DNA of 64,000 nt, from the NCBI GenBank assembly GCA_964648485.1, contig CAZYOF010000013.1:1-64000 (forward strand), in the 5' to 3' direction. Source of the DNA: DAIOEK01 sp964648485. GTDB taxonomy: Bacteria; Chloroflexota; Anaerolineae; Anaerolineales; Anaerolineaceae. This document shows, piece after piece, positions 7,906 through 16,309 of the stretch; within the stretch, counting starts at the first letter, position 1; each line of letters starts with the position of its first letter. The translations under genes and the position numbers were made by a program. The notes beneath the pieces are model-generated. The model saw nothing but the letters and a program-made list of their open reading frames with translations. It was not told the origin of the DNA and did not search any database.

Positions 7906-8271
7906 ATGGCTAACAAATCAAGATCTGAAGCACGTATTCACCGGCACGAGAGAGTGCGAAAAAAGGTTAATGGTACCGCTGATCGCCCACGCGTTAGCGT
8001 ATTCCGCTCCCTGGCAGAAATATATGTCCAGGTGATCGATGATGAAGCAGGCGTTACATTGGTCTCTGCCTCCAGCGTCGATAAGGAACTGCGCGCCAAG
8101 CTTACGGGTTTGAAAAAATCCGAACAGGCTGCCAAAGTGGGTGAAGCCCTCGCTGAACGGGCAAAAGCCAAAGGTATTACTGCTGTAGTATTTGACCGTG
8201 GCGGCTTCCGCTATATTGGTCGAGTTAAAGCTCTGGCAGATGGCGCCCGCAAAGGCGGACTGGAATTCTAA
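7906..8271 (+). CDS. rplR: 50S ribosomal protein L18
   Basis: L18 binds 5S rRNA with L5 in the central protuberance. The 121-residue product has the basic N terminus RSEARIHRHERVRKKVNG, then RPRVSVFRSLAEIYVQVIDD, and ends in FDRGGFRYIGRVKALADGAR, all typical. It starts 9 bp after rplF with the ribosome binding site AAGGTGA. It is followed by rpsE, as in other spc operons. Confidence 0.96.
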   Translation: MANKSRSEARIHRHERVRKKVNGTADRPRVSVFRSLAEIYVQVIDDEAGVTLVSASSVDKELRAKLTGLKKSEQAAKVGEALAERAKAKGITAVVFDRGGFRYIGRVKALADGARKGGLEF

Positions 8272-8298
8272 CCACAGGAGCACTCGGAAGGAACGGAT

Positions 8299-8829
8299 AT
8301 GGATACGAATGATTATCAAGCAACAGAATCCGCTTACGATGAGCGTGTCATCGAAATCGCCCGTGTAGCCAAAGTGGTTAAAGGTGGTCGCCGCTTCCAA
8401 TTCCGCGTAACCATTGTTGCCGGTGACAATAACGGCAAGATCGGTATGGGAATTGGTAAAGCGAACGCTGTTCCTGACGCCATGCGTAAGGCAACTGAGC
8501 GGGCTCATAAAAACATGCATCCAGTGTATCTTTCTGGCACAACTATTCCGCATGAAGTTATCGGGAAAGTATCTGGTTCCAAGGTTCTCTTGAAACCTGC
8601 ATCTCGTGGTACCGGTGTTATTGCGGGTGGTGGTGTACGTGCAGTGCTGGAAGTAGCCGGTGTGCATGATATTCTCACAAAATCCCTCGGCAGCGCCAAT
8701 GTGTTGAATGTGGTCAAAGCGACCCTAGATGCATTGGAAAGCCTGAAATCTCCTCAGATGGAAGCAGCTTACCGCGGTAAAGAAACCGCAGACCTAGTTC
8801 CATTCTGGGAGAGGAGGAAGAATGGCTAA
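8299..8829 (+). CDS. rpsE: 30S ribosomal protein S5
   Basis: S5 lies at the mRNA entry and affects decoding fidelity. The 176-residue product has the double-stranded-RNA-binding-like half around GGRRFQFRVTIVAGD and the signature GIGKANAVPDAMRKA, then PASRGTGVIAGGGVRAVLEVAG. GGAAGGAACGG precedes the ATG. Its end overlaps the rpmD start by 8 bases, because the rpmD ribosome binding site GAGGAGG lies inside it. Confidence 0.97.
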   Translation: MDTNDYQATESAYDERVIEIARVAKVVKGGRRFQFRVTIVAGDNNGKIGMGIGKANAVPDAMRKATERAHKNMHPVYLSGTTIPHEVIGKVSGSKVLLKPASRGTGVIAGGGVRAVLEVAGVHDILTKSLGSANVLNVVKATLDALESLKSPQMEAAYRGKETADLVPFWERRKNG

Positions 8830-9022
8830 GAAAGAAAAATCCCAGGTCAAGATGCTGCGCATCACCCAGGTGAAAAGCGCCATCGGATACTCGGAAGTTC
8901 ATAAAGGCACCATCCGCGCTTTAGGTATCAAGCGGCTTCATCAAACTGTGGAGCATCCTGATACACCGACATTACGTGGAATGCTTGCCAAAGTGAATCA
9001 TCTCGTAGTGATCGAAGAGTAG
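8822..9022 (+). CDS. rpmD: 50S ribosomal protein L30
   Basis: L30 is a small 50S protein near 5S rRNA. The 66-residue product has the family core LRITQVKSAIGYSEVHKGTIRALGI followed by KRLHQTVEHPDTPTLRGML; both are spread over residues 11-57. GAGGAGG within rpsE provides its ribosome binding site. It lies between rpsE and rplO in the standard spc order and ends 8 bp before rplO. Confidence 0.95.
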   Translation: MAKKEKSQVKMLRITQVKSAIGYSEVHKGTIRALGIKRLHQTVEHPDTPTLRGMLAKVNHLVVIEE

Positions 9023-9030
9023 GTACAGCG

Positions 9031-9480
9031 ATGAAATTGAATGATTTAATTCCAAATCCAGGATCTAAAAAAGACCGCAAGCGGGTTGGTCATGGTATTT
9101 CTGCCGGACAGGGTAAAACCGCCGGTCGCGGTACCAAAGGACAGGCTTCCCGAACCGGTGAAGGTCCACGTTTGTACCATCAGGGTGGTAATCTGCCCTT
9201 TTATCGCCGCTTACCATTCATGCGTGGTGAAGGTTTTACCCCCATCAATCGCGTGGAATATCAGGAAGTTAATCTCTATCAACTGAGCTCATTTGAGGCT
9301 GGAACTGAAGTCACTCCTGAGACTCTGGCTGAAGCTGCTATTATCAGAAAAGCTGCCAACCCAGTAGTTATTCTCGGAGAAGGCGAAATTTCGGTTGCCT
9401 TAAAAGTACGTGCTCATCGCGTTACCAAATCTGCCAAAGCGAAAATTGAAAAAGCTGGCGGATCGGTAGAGACCATCTGA
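9031..9480 (+). CDS. rplO: 50S ribosomal protein L15
   Basis: L15 joins late in 50S assembly and spans several 23S rRNA domains. The 149-residue product has the extended glycine-rich N-terminal arm (RKRVGHGISAGQGKTAGRG) and the later RLPFMRGEGFTPINRVEY, then a C-terminal globular part ending IEKAGGSVETI. It directly precedes secY, the usual arrangement, with a 28-bp spacer holding the secY ribosome binding site. Confidence 0.96.
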   Translation: MKLNDLIPNPGSKKDRKRVGHGISAGQGKTAGRGTKGQASRTGEGPRLYHQGGNLPFYRRLPFMRGEGFTPINRVEYQEVNLYQLSSFEAGTEVTPETLAEAAIIRKAANPVVILGEGEISVALKVRAHRVTKSAKAKIEKAGGSVETI

Positions 9481-9508
9481 TACTAGTAACCGAAAGGGAG
9501 AAAACATC

Positions 9509-10849
9509 ATGAAGCGGTCTCCATGGCGCTATTTATGGAAAAGTGAAGACATCAGAAAGAAACTGCTGATAACGTTTTTTCTGCTTGTGCTTTACCGTCT
9601 TGCAGCCAATATTCCGGTTCCGGGTATTGACCGCGCTGTGTTAGAGCAAATCGCTACCGGCGGGGGTGCTGGGCAGAATCTATTTAATTTGTTAGACCTG
9701 CTGTCTGGTGGTACCGTTTCCAATTTCTCCATCCTGGCGATGGGTGTATATCCATACATCACAGCACAGATTATTCTGCAGCTGCTCATCCCCATCATCC
9801 CTGCGCTTGAGCGCAAGATGAGAGAGAACCCGCGTGAATCTCAGCGGTGGATGGATAAATGGACGATCATCGGTACCATCCCAATGGCTTTGCTCTCTGC
9901 TGTTGGACAAATTAACATCTTCAGCACTTTTGCAGGTGGACAATCCATTTTGAAAGTGTACGGGTTCTCCGGTGAAGCGCTACTGCCCACGCTTGCGACG
10001 ATCGCGAGTATGGTCGGTGGTACGATGTTAGGCATCTGGCTGGGTACCTTGATTTCCGAGTTTGGTATCCGGAATCAGGGTCTGTCTTTGATCATCTTTG
10101 CAGGTATCGTTGCCCGAATACCAAGCCAGCTGGTTTCACTCTTGAGCGATCAACAATACTGGTGGCTGATTTTCATCGTTTTACTGATCCTGGGACTCAC
10201 CGTTTTTGCCATCGTATATGTTCAACAAGGACGCAGAAATGTACCGGTTATGTTCCCCGGTCGGCGGGTCGGCAACCAGATGTCCATGCCGGTTCGCAGC
10301 AATCTACCCTTGATGGTAAACATGGCAGGCATGATCCCGTTGATCTTTGCTCAATCATTGTTGACTTTTCCGGCTATCGTTGCCAGCTACTTCCGTGCTT
10401 CGCAAACTGAATGGGTAGCTAACCTGGCGACAGGTATCAGCAATGTGTTCGGCGGACAAAGTCCCTGGTATTCTTTGTTGTACTTCTTTATGGTCGTCAT
10501 TTTCACCTTCTTCTATACAGACGTTCTCTTCACACAGCAGAATTATGGTGAAAACCTGAAAAAACAGGGCGCGCAGATCCCCGGTGTGGTACGTGGCGCT
10601 CCGACTCAGAAATATCTCACCCGTGTTCAACGTAGAATCACTCTACCGGGTGCACTTTTCCTGGGTTTGGTAGCAGTACTGCCCTACGTAGTTGGTACGC
10701 TCATGCCACAAATTGGCAGTTCTGCCGGCTTGTTCCTCATTTCCTCAGCCGGATTGCTCATCGTGGTGGGTGTCGTCCGTGATACCGTGAACATCATTGA
10801 TACTGAGCTAAAACTGCACGGTTATGAAGATTCTTTGATCAAGGGTTAA
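9509..10849 (+). CDS. secY: Protein translocase subunit SecY
   Basis: SecY is the channel subunit of the Sec translocon in the cytoplasmic membrane. The 446-residue product has about ten hydrophobic segments, the early signature YRLAANIPVPGID, the plug-region FNLLDLLSGGTVSNFSILAMG and the cytoplasmic loop with RRVGNQMSMPVRSNLP, where family members carry a conserved loop contacting SecA and ribosomes. GAAAGGGAG lies before the ATG. It ends two bases before adk, so the two are co-transcribed. Confidence 0.97.
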   Translation: MKRSPWRYLWKSEDIRKKLLITFFLLVLYRLAANIPVPGIDRAVLEQIATGGGAGQNLFNLLDLLSGGTVSNFSILAMGVYPYITAQIILQLLIPIIPALERKMRENPRESQRWMDKWTIIGTIPMALLSAVGQINIFSTFAGGQSILKVYGFSGEALLPTLATIASMVGGTMLGIWLGTLISEFGIRNQGLSLIIFAGIVARIPSQLVSLLSDQQYWWLIFIVLLILGLTVFAIVYVQQGRRNVPVMFPGRRVGNQMSMPVRSNLPLMVNMAGMIPLIFAQSLLTFPAIVASYFRASQTEWVANLATGISNVFGGQSPWYSLLYFFMVVIFTFFYTDVLFTQQNYGENLKKQGAQIPGVVRGAPTQKYLTRVQRRITLPGALFLGLVAVLPYVVGTLMPQIGSSAGLFLISSAGLLIVVGVVRDTVNIIDTELKLHGYEDSLIKG

Positions 10850-10851
10850 CA

Positions 10852-11496
10852 ATGGCGCGATACTATGTTCTTCTCGGACCTCCGGGAGCCGGTAAAGGTA
10901 CTCAGGCAAAAATTGTTGCTGAAACATTAAAACTGGCCCATATCTCTTCTGGAGATCTTTTCCGTGAGAATCTTTCCAAGCAGACAGAATTAGGGAAGAA
11001 AGCTCAAGAATATATGAACCGGGGCGAACTGGTACCTGATAGCCTGACCATTGACATGGTTCGCGACCGCCTGCAGCGTCCGGATTGTGTGGAAGGAGCC
11101 ATATTGGATGGCTTTCCACGCACTCCCGCCCAGGCAGAAGCGCTGGCTGTGATGCTCAAAGAAACGGGTGGAGAAGTGAAATCAGTGCCTTTGATTTCGG
11201 TTCCACCACATGTTTTGCTCGAACGGCTTACAGGAAGGTTATCCTGCAGAGCTCAGGGACATGTTTATCACCTTAAATACAACCCTCCTAAACAAAAAGG
11301 TGTATGTGATATGGATGGCTCGGAACTTTATCAGCGGGAAGATGACAAAACTGAAACTGTTCAGAAAAGAATTGAAGTCTATCAAAACCAGACTGCTCCA
11401 CTGATCGAGTATTACAGTAAGCAGGGTTTGATTCACGAAGTGGATGGCACTTTAGATATTGACCAGGTCACAGAACAGATTCTGGCTGCTCTTTAG
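10852..11496 (+). CDS. adk: Adenylate kinase with an incomplete zinc site
   Basis: Adenylate kinase interconverts ATP plus AMP and two ADP in the cytoplasm. The 214-residue product has the P-loop GPPGAGKGTQA (residues 9-19), SSGDLFR (32-38) and the GFPRT motif (88-92). The long LID domain shows C132-x2-Q135 and C152-x2-D155. Bacillus enzymes use Cys-x2-Cys and Cys-x2-Asp here, so one zinc ligand is replaced by Gln. The gene is coupled to secY and followed by map, the common gram-positive-like order. Confidence 0.96.
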   Translation: MARYYVLLGPPGAGKGTQAKIVAETLKLAHISSGDLFRENLSKQTELGKKAQEYMNRGELVPDSLTIDMVRDRLQRPDCVEGAILDGFPRTPAQAEALAVMLKETGGEVKSVPLISVPPHVLLERLTGRLSCRAQGHVYHLKYNPPKQKGVCDMDGSELYQREDDKTETVQKRIEVYQNQTAPLIEYYSKQGLIHEVDGTLDIDQVTEQILAAL

Positions 11497-11519
11497 CCAG
11501 ACGGATCAAGGAAAACCGA

Positions 11520-12290
11520 ATGTCGTGGGAACGCCAAATCAACATTAAAAGCAAAGCAGAGATCGCCATTATGCGAGAAGCCGGGCGTATCAATGCAGAA
11601 GCATTACAGGCTGCCGCAGCTATTGTGCGACCGGGTGTAACAACCGCCGATCTGAATGCTGCCGCAGAAGAAGTGTTGAAAAAATATGGTGCCTACTCCC
11701 CATTCAAGAACTATCCTGGTCCTTATCCTTACCCGGCCAGTATCTGTGCCAGCGTCAATCAGGAATTGGTTCACGGAATTCCCGGTACCCGCAAATTGAA
11801 AGAAGGTGACATTGTCACCATGGATTGCGGGACTGTCTATGAAGGTTTTGTCGGTGATGCAGCCATTACCCTGGGTGTGGGAGAAATATCAGCCCGGGCA
11901 CGCAATTTGCTTGATGTTACCGAGAAATCACTGTATATCGGTATTGAACAAATGCGGGCAGGAAACCACCTGGGTGATATTGGTGCAGCGATACAGACTT
12001 TCGTGGAAAGCCATCACATGAATGTCGTGAGGGAATATACCGGGCATGGTGTGGGTCGGAATATGCATGAAGGTCCGGCAGTACCGAATTATGGCATACC
12101 CGGAAGAGGAATGGAATTACGAGTTGGTATGACCATTGCTCTGGAACCGATGGTAATGCTGGGTAAGTACGAAACGCGCGTTCTGCAGGATCAATGGACC
12201 GTAGCTTCAAAAGATGGTGAATTAACAGCTCATTTCGAGCATACGGTAGCCATCACCGAAGAAGGACCGCAAATATTGACCGTAGTCTAG
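11520..12290 (+). CDS. map: Type I methionine aminopeptidase
   Basis: Removes the initiator methionine from nascent proteins using two divalent metals. The 256-residue product has the metal ligands in order: the first Asp in TMDCGTVYEG, the second Asp in GFVGDAAIT, His in GHGVGRNMHEGP, Glu in IALEPMV and Glu in AVTIA-type AVAITEEG. There is no N-terminal zinc-finger extension. AAGGAAAAC precedes the ATG. It follows adk, and infA, which often comes next, is absent. Confidence 0.96.
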   Translation: MSWERQINIKSKAEIAIMREAGRINAEALQAAAAIVRPGVTTADLNAAAEEVLKKYGAYSPFKNYPGPYPYPASICASVNQELVHGIPGTRKLKEGDIVTMDCGTVYEGFVGDAAITLGVGEISARARNLLDVTEKSLYIGIEQMRAGNHLGDIGAAIQTFVESHHMNVVREYTGHGVGRNMHEGPAVPNYGIPGRGMELRVGMTIALEPMVMLGKYETRVLQDQWTVASKDGELTAHFEHTVAITEEGPQILTVV

Positions 12291-12316
12291 ACGGAATCAA
12301 TATCAAAAGGTATAAT
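12288..12316 (+). promoter_or_regulatory. Candidate sigma-70 promoter for rpmJ-rpsM-rpsK-rpsD-rpoA-rplQ
   Basis: TAGACG at 12288-12293 (four of six matches to TTGACA) is followed after exactly 17 bases by a perfect TATAAT at 12311-12316. It begins inside the map stop region and lies 52 bases before the rpmJ start. It would give the alpha-operon genes their own transcript in addition to read-through from spc. This rests on sequence match only. Confidence 0.55.
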
Positions 12317-12368
12317 CCATGTTTTGCGGGTTGTAACAAGCCCAAAGAAGTATGAAGGAGTGAAGGTA

Positions 12369-12482
12369 ATGAAAGTTTCACCATCTATCAAGAAACGCTG
12401 CGCGAAATGCAAAATAGTTAAACGCGATCGCAGACTATATGTGATTTGCGAAAATCCAAAACACAAACAGCGACAGGGATAA
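12369..12482 (+). CDS. rpmJ: 50S ribosomal protein L36
   Basis: L36 is the smallest 50S protein and binds one zinc ion. The 37-residue product starts MKVSPSIKKRCAKCK and has the ligands Cys11, Cys14, Cys27 and His32, so it is the zinc-type form. GGAGTGAAGG precedes the ATG. The gene lies between map and rpsM with only 6 bp before rpsM. Being short, it is easily missed by ORF finders. Confidence 0.95.
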   Translation: MKVSPSIKKRCAKCKIVKRDRRLYVICENPKHKQRQG

Positions 12483-12488
12483 TAAGAT

Positions 12489-12878
12489 ATGGCAAGAATT
12501 GAAGGTGTTGATCTCCCGCGCAATAAGCGTGTCGAAATCGGTCTCACATACATTTTTGGGATCGGTCCTACCCGTGCCAAAGAAATTATTTCGGCAACTG
12601 GTGTAAATCCTGATACCCGTGTAAAAGATTTGACCGAAGCAGAAGCTGCTTTACTGCGTGATTTTATTGCGAAAACTTACAAAGTAGAAGGCGACCTTCG
12701 CCGTGAAGTGACCATGAACATCAAGCGGTTGGTCGAAATTGGTTGCTACCGTGGCATGCGCCACCGTCGCAACCTGCCCAGCCGTGGTCAACGAACACGA
12801 ACCAATGCCCGTACATGCAAAGGTCCCAAAAAGACTGTTGCAGGCCGTGGTCGCCGCCGCGGAGCCGGGAAGAAATAA
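12489..12878 (+). CDS. rpsM: 30S ribosomal protein S13
   Basis: S13 is at the top of the 30S head and bridges to L5 in the large subunit. The 129-residue product begins ARIEGVDLPRNKRVEIGLTY and has YIFGIGPTRAKEI, then the C-terminal signature RHRRNLPSRGQRTRTNART with a basic tail ending RRGAGKK. It heads the alpha operon together with rpmJ. A 105-bp spacer separates it from rpsK, where I see no clear feature. Confidence 0.97.
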   Translation: MARIEGVDLPRNKRVEIGLTYIFGIGPTRAKEIISATGVNPDTRVKDLTEAEAALLRDFIAKTYKVEGDLRREVTMNIKRLVEIGCYRGMRHRRNLPSRGQRTRTNARTCKGPKKTVAGRGRRRGAGKK

Positions 12879-12983
12879 ACCGGCTTCGATTCCCCCTCTC
12901 CGGTACGGGTACCCTCCTCCCGACGGCTGCCTGGAGATGGGAATCAGCAGGCGCTTTGTAAATAGAAACTATAGTGAGGATTT

Positions 12984-13388
12984 ATGGCACAAAACGTACG
13001 CTCTACAAGACGAACTTCTGGTGCGCGGAAAATTAAACGCACACTGTCTTCGGGGCAGGTTCATATTTTTGCATCCTTCAACAACACTATTGTTACCATA
13101 ACAGATCAACAAGGTAACACTGTATGTTGGGGAAGCTCAGGATCAGCCGGATTCAAGGGTTCCCGAAAAAGCACTCCTTTTGCCGCACGTCTGGCAGCAG
13201 AACAGGCCATCAAGGCTGCATCTGCTATGGGAATTCAGGAAGTTGATGTTTTCATCAAGGGTCCCGGACCTGGTCGTGAATCTGCGATCCGTGCAGTGCA
13301 AGCGTTGGGAATGCGGGTACACTCCATTGCGGATATTACTCCCGTACCGCATAACGGTTGCCGTCCGCCCAAGAAACGCCGTGTGTAA
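12984..13388 (+). CDS. rpsK: 30S ribosomal protein S11
   Basis: S11 sits on the 30S platform near the Shine-Dalgarno helix. The 134-residue product has GQVHIFASFNNTIVTITD, the GSAGFKGSRKSTPFAA stretch and the diagnostic C terminus ITPVPHNGCRPPKKRRV. GTGAGGA upstream supports the ATG. Its position between rpsM and rpsD is canonical. Confidence 0.97.
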   Translation: MAQNVRSTRRTSGARKIKRTLSSGQVHIFASFNNTIVTITDQQGNTVCWGSSGSAGFKGSRKSTPFAARLAAEQAIKAASAMGIQEVDVFIKGPGPGRESAIRAVQALGMRVHSIADITPVPHNGCRPPKKRRV

Positions 13389-13413
13389 TCAAGAAGTGTG
13401 AGGGAATTTAGAT

Positions 13414-14052
13414 ATGGCAAAATATACTGGTCCGGCATGTAAACTTTGCCGGCGTGAAGGTGAGAAATTATTCTTAAAGGGAGAACGTTGTTTTTCCCCG
13501 AAATGTTCGTTTGATCGACGTGGTTTCGCTCCCGGTCAACATGGCCGGACTGGCGGACGTGGCGGCGATCGCGCATCTGACTATGCCCGTCAATTACGCG
13601 CAAAGCAGAAAGCCCGTCGAACGTATGGCGTATTCGAACGACAGTTCCGCCGATACTTCGGTTATGCTCTCAAACATAAAGGTCTGACCGGTTTGAACCT
13701 GCTTCAGACTCTCGAAACCCGTTTAGACAATGTTGTCTTCCGCATGGGCTACGCTGTTAACCGTGCCCAGGCGCGTGAACTGGTAACTCATGGTCACTTC
13801 ATGGTCAATGGTCGTCGAACCGATATTCCATCGATGATTATTAAACCCGGTGACCAAATTGCGGTCCGCGAAGGTTCCAAAGATGCCACTTACTTTAAAG
13901 AAGTACGTGACCTGGCTGAGAACCGAACTGCCCCAACCTGGGTAGAACGCGACCTCAAAAATCTTTCGGGGCGAGTGTTGAGAAAACCCGAACGGTCAGA
14001 AATTGAGGGCAACCTCAACGAACAGTTGATCGTAGAGTACTACTCTCGCTAA
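13414..14052 (+). CDS. rpsD: 30S ribosomal protein S4, zinc-binding form
   Basis: S4 nucleates 16S rRNA folding. In E. coli it is also the alpha-operon repressor. The 212-residue product has an N-terminal cysteine cluster (Cys9, Cys12, Cys26, Cys31), which suits zinc, and an S4 RNA-binding domain with ETRLDNVVFRMGYAVNRAQAR. The extended basic region RRYFGYALKHKGLTG is typical. GTGAGGG lies upstream of the ATG. It is followed by rpoA. Confidence 0.97.
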   Translation: MAKYTGPACKLCRREGEKLFLKGERCFSPKCSFDRRGFAPGQHGRTGGRGGDRASDYARQLRAKQKARRTYGVFERQFRRYFGYALKHKGLTGLNLLQTLETRLDNVVFRMGYAVNRAQARELVTHGHFMVNGRRTDIPSMIIKPGDQIAVREGSKDATYFKEVRDLAENRTAPTWVERDLKNLSGRVLRKPERSEIEGNLNEQLIVEYYSR

Positions 14053-14109
14053 AACCAAACTAGCGCTGGTACGCGGTTGTTCAGGGTGTACTGGCAAGAG
14101 GGAATGAAC

Positions 14110-15075
14110 GTGACTGGTTTAAGTAACATGGTTACACCGAAAGTAGATCGTGAAGCTGAAGCACGCAATTACGGCAAGTTTATCATCAGCCCATTAGAAC
14201 GTGGCTTTGGCGTAACGCTCGGGAATGCATTACGCAGAGTATTGCTTTCCTCTCTGGATGGCGCAGCGGTGACATCCATCCGCGTCAGTGATGTACAGCA
14301 CGAATTCAGTGACATCCCCGGCGTACGTGAAGATGTTATTCAGGTCATGCTTCAGATGAAGCAGATCCGCCTAAAGCTGTATGATGTGGATGTGGCGACC
14401 ATGCACCTGGATGTCCATGGTGAAGGTGTGGTCACCGCAGCCGATATCAAAGCGCCTGCAGAAATTGAAATAGTCAACCCAGATTTATATCTCTTCACTG
14501 TTAATGATAAAAATGCCAAGTTAGAGATTGACCTTACCGTAGAACGCGGTCGGGGTTATTCTCCTGCCACTGAACGCAGCAATAAGCTGCCTATTGGCGA
14601 GCTTCCGGTAGATGCAGTATTCAGCCCCGTAAAACGAGTAAACTGGAACGTCCGATCTGCCCGTGTGGGTCAGAGTACGAACTTCGATAAACTGGAACTC
14701 GAAATTTGGACTGATGGCACGATCTCACCCGAGAAGGCATTAGGTACTTCTTCTATCATTATGATTGACCACCTCAAATTCCTGGCTGGTATCAGTGAAG
14801 AATTAACTGATCTGGGTGTGGAAAAAGAAATCTCCGGCGCCCGCCTAACCAGCGAAGCCGCAGAAACACCCATTGAGAACCTAGACCTTTCGGTGCGAGT
14901 GTTCAACTCGCTCAAGCGTACTGGAATCACCAATGTTGGTGATGTTCTGGAATTGCTCGAAAAAGGTGATGATGCAGTGATGTCCATTCGCAATTTCGGT
15001 GAGAAGAGTCTCGATGAGCTCCGCCAGAGAATGCAGGAAAAGGGCTTCATGCAAGATGAAAAAGATGTGGAGTAA
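14110..15075 (+). CDS. rpoA: RNA polymerase alpha subunit
   Basis: Alpha is the assembly scaffold of RNA polymerase. The N-terminal domain has GKFIISPLERGFGVTLGNAL and LRRVLLSSLDGAAVTSI. The C-terminal domain, which binds UP elements and regulators, has LKRTGITNVGDVLELLEKG and RNFGEKSLDELRQRM. The frame is open from a TTG at 14077. GAGGG at 14098-14102 has good spacing to the GTG at 14110, giving 321 residues; the ATG at 14104 is too close to that site but cannot be excluded. Confidence 0.95.
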   Translation: MTGLSNMVTPKVDREAEARNYGKFIISPLERGFGVTLGNALRRVLLSSLDGAAVTSIRVSDVQHEFSDIPGVREDVIQVMLQMKQIRLKLYDVDVATMHLDVHGEGVVTAADIKAPAEIEIVNPDLYLFTVNDKNAKLEIDLTVERGRGYSPATERSNKLPIGELPVDAVFSPVKRVNWNVRSARVGQSTNFDKLELEIWTDGTISPEKALGTSSIIMIDHLKFLAGISEELTDLGVEKEISGARLTSEAAETPIENLDLSVRVFNSLKRTGITNVGDVLELLEKGDDAVMSIRNFGEKSLDELRQRMQEKGFMQDEKDVE

Positions 15076-15081
15076 TGAGAG

Positions 15082-15462
15082 ATGCGACATCAGGTAGCAG
15101 GATATCGATTAAATCGTAGTAAAGATCAGCGAATTGCACTCCGCCGGACTCTGATCCGCCAGCTCTTTGAGCATGAACGGATTACCACCACAGCCACTAA
15201 AGCGGCTGCCATCCGCGGTGCAGCAGAAAAATTGATCACCCTGGCACGCAACAGCGCCAGCAAGACTGACATCGAGAAAGTAAATGCCCGCCGTCTGGCT
15301 GCCCGCGATCTGGGCAATGCCCCCGAGACTGTACGCAAACTTTTTGATGATCTTGGTCCCCGTTACAGCAAGAGGAATGGCGGTTACACCCGTACCTTGA
15401 AGCTCGGTCCAAGATTGGGCGATGCAGCAGAAATGGTGATCATTGAATTGGTTGAAGAATAA
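15082..15462 (+). CDS. rplQ: 50S ribosomal protein L17
   Basis: L17 lies at the base of the 50S near the exit tunnel. The 126-residue product begins MRHQVAGYRLNRSKDQRIALRR split by no gap, continues with LIRQLFEHERITTTATKAAA, and ends RLGDAAEMVIIELVEE, all typical. It is the last gene of the alpha operon, six bases after rpoA. A pair of competing hairpins follows before truA. Confidence 0.96.
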   Translation: MRHQVAGYRLNRSKDQRIALRRTLIRQLFEHERITTTATKAAAIRGAAEKLITLARNSASKTDIEKVNARRLAARDLGNAPETVRKLFDDLGPRYSKRNGGYTRTLKLGPRLGDAAEMVIIELVEE

Positions 15463-15470
15463 TCCCGAAA

Positions 15471-15505
15471 TCAGGGATTTCCCTGAGAAATCAGGGTTCC
15501 GTTTT
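15471..15505 (+). promoter_or_regulatory. Two mutually exclusive hairpins between rplQ and truA
   Basis: TCAGGG-ATTT-CCCTGA (15471-15486) and CCCTGA-GAAA-TCAGGG (15481-15496) share the CCCTGA arm, so only one can form at a time. The second has a GNRA-type loop and is followed by TTCCGTTTTG, a weak U-tract. This looks like a leaky terminator or attenuator between the alpha operon and truA. Function is inferred. Confidence 0.5.
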
Positions 15506-15525
15506 GTCCAGATGGGCTGAAACGG

Positions 15526-16263
15526 ATGGCACGTTACCAGGTGATACTCGCTTACGACGGCACAGATTTTCTCGGTTTTCAACGACAGAAGAAAACCAGA
15601 ACTGTGCAGGGAGAAGTGGAAGAAGCGCTTCGTAAACTTGGCTGGGAAGAGAAATCAATTCTCTCCTCAGGCAGAACTGATACAGGCGTGCATGCCAGTG
15701 GGCAGGTGATTAGCTTTGACCTGACCTGGCAACACTCTGAGCAGGCGCTAAGACAGGCGTTGAACGCATATCTTCCGGCAGATATTTCTGCCCGGGAGGT
15801 ATGTAAGGCAACGGCTGCCTTTCATCCACGCTATGATGCTTCCAGCCGGGAGTACTGCTATCGGATTCTCATCGATCCGGTGCGGTTCCCCAGGCTGGAA
15901 AGAACAGCCTGGCGGATGGATTTTCCACTGGAATATTCTCTCTTACAGAGATCTGCCGCCCTGTTCAATGGAGAACACGACTTTACCGCCTTTGGGAACC
16001 CACCCCGCCCCGGTGGTAATACAGTCAGAACGGTTCTCCGGTCAGAATGGGAGCAGGATGGAGATTTGTGCGTTTACTACATCCGTGCGAACGCTTTTCT
16101 GTACCACATGGTACGCCGAATTGTGTTTGTCCAGGTTGCAATTGCCTCAAGCCGGGTGGATTATGAACGGCTTGCACAAAACCTGGAATGCGGTCTCCCG
16201 GATCATCCGGGGATAGCACCGGCGTGTGGATTAGAGTTGGCGAAGGTTTTTTACACCAGGTAA
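15526..16263 (+). CDS. truA: tRNA pseudouridine synthase A
   Basis: TruA converts uridines 38-40 of tRNA anticodon arms to pseudouridine. The 245-residue product has YDGTDFLGFQRQ at the N terminus and the catalytic Asp in SSGRTDTGVHASGQV, then YYIRANAFLYHMVRRIV, the second family motif. It lies between rplQ and rplM, the arrangement also seen in Bacilli. It is spaced 46 bp from rplM, so it probably shares its transcript. Confidence 0.96.
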   Translation: MARYQVILAYDGTDFLGFQRQKKTRTVQGEVEEALRKLGWEEKSILSSGRTDTGVHASGQVISFDLTWQHSEQALRQALNAYLPADISAREVCKATAAFHPRYDASSREYCYRILIDPVRFPRLERTAWRMDFPLEYSLLQRSAALFNGEHDFTAFGNPPRPGGNTVRTVLRSEWEQDGDLCVYYIRANAFLYHMVRRIVFVQVAIASSRVDYERLAQNLECGLPDHPGIAPACGLELAKVFYTR

Positions 16264-16309
16264 CTGGCAATCAAATAAAGAATATCGTAAAGCAAGTGGA
16301 GAGGAAAAA

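Noticed and set aside
12276..12281. TTGACC as the -35 of the rpmJ promoter
   Set aside because: It is 29 bases from TATAAT, too far. TAGACG at 12288 has the right 17-base spacing.
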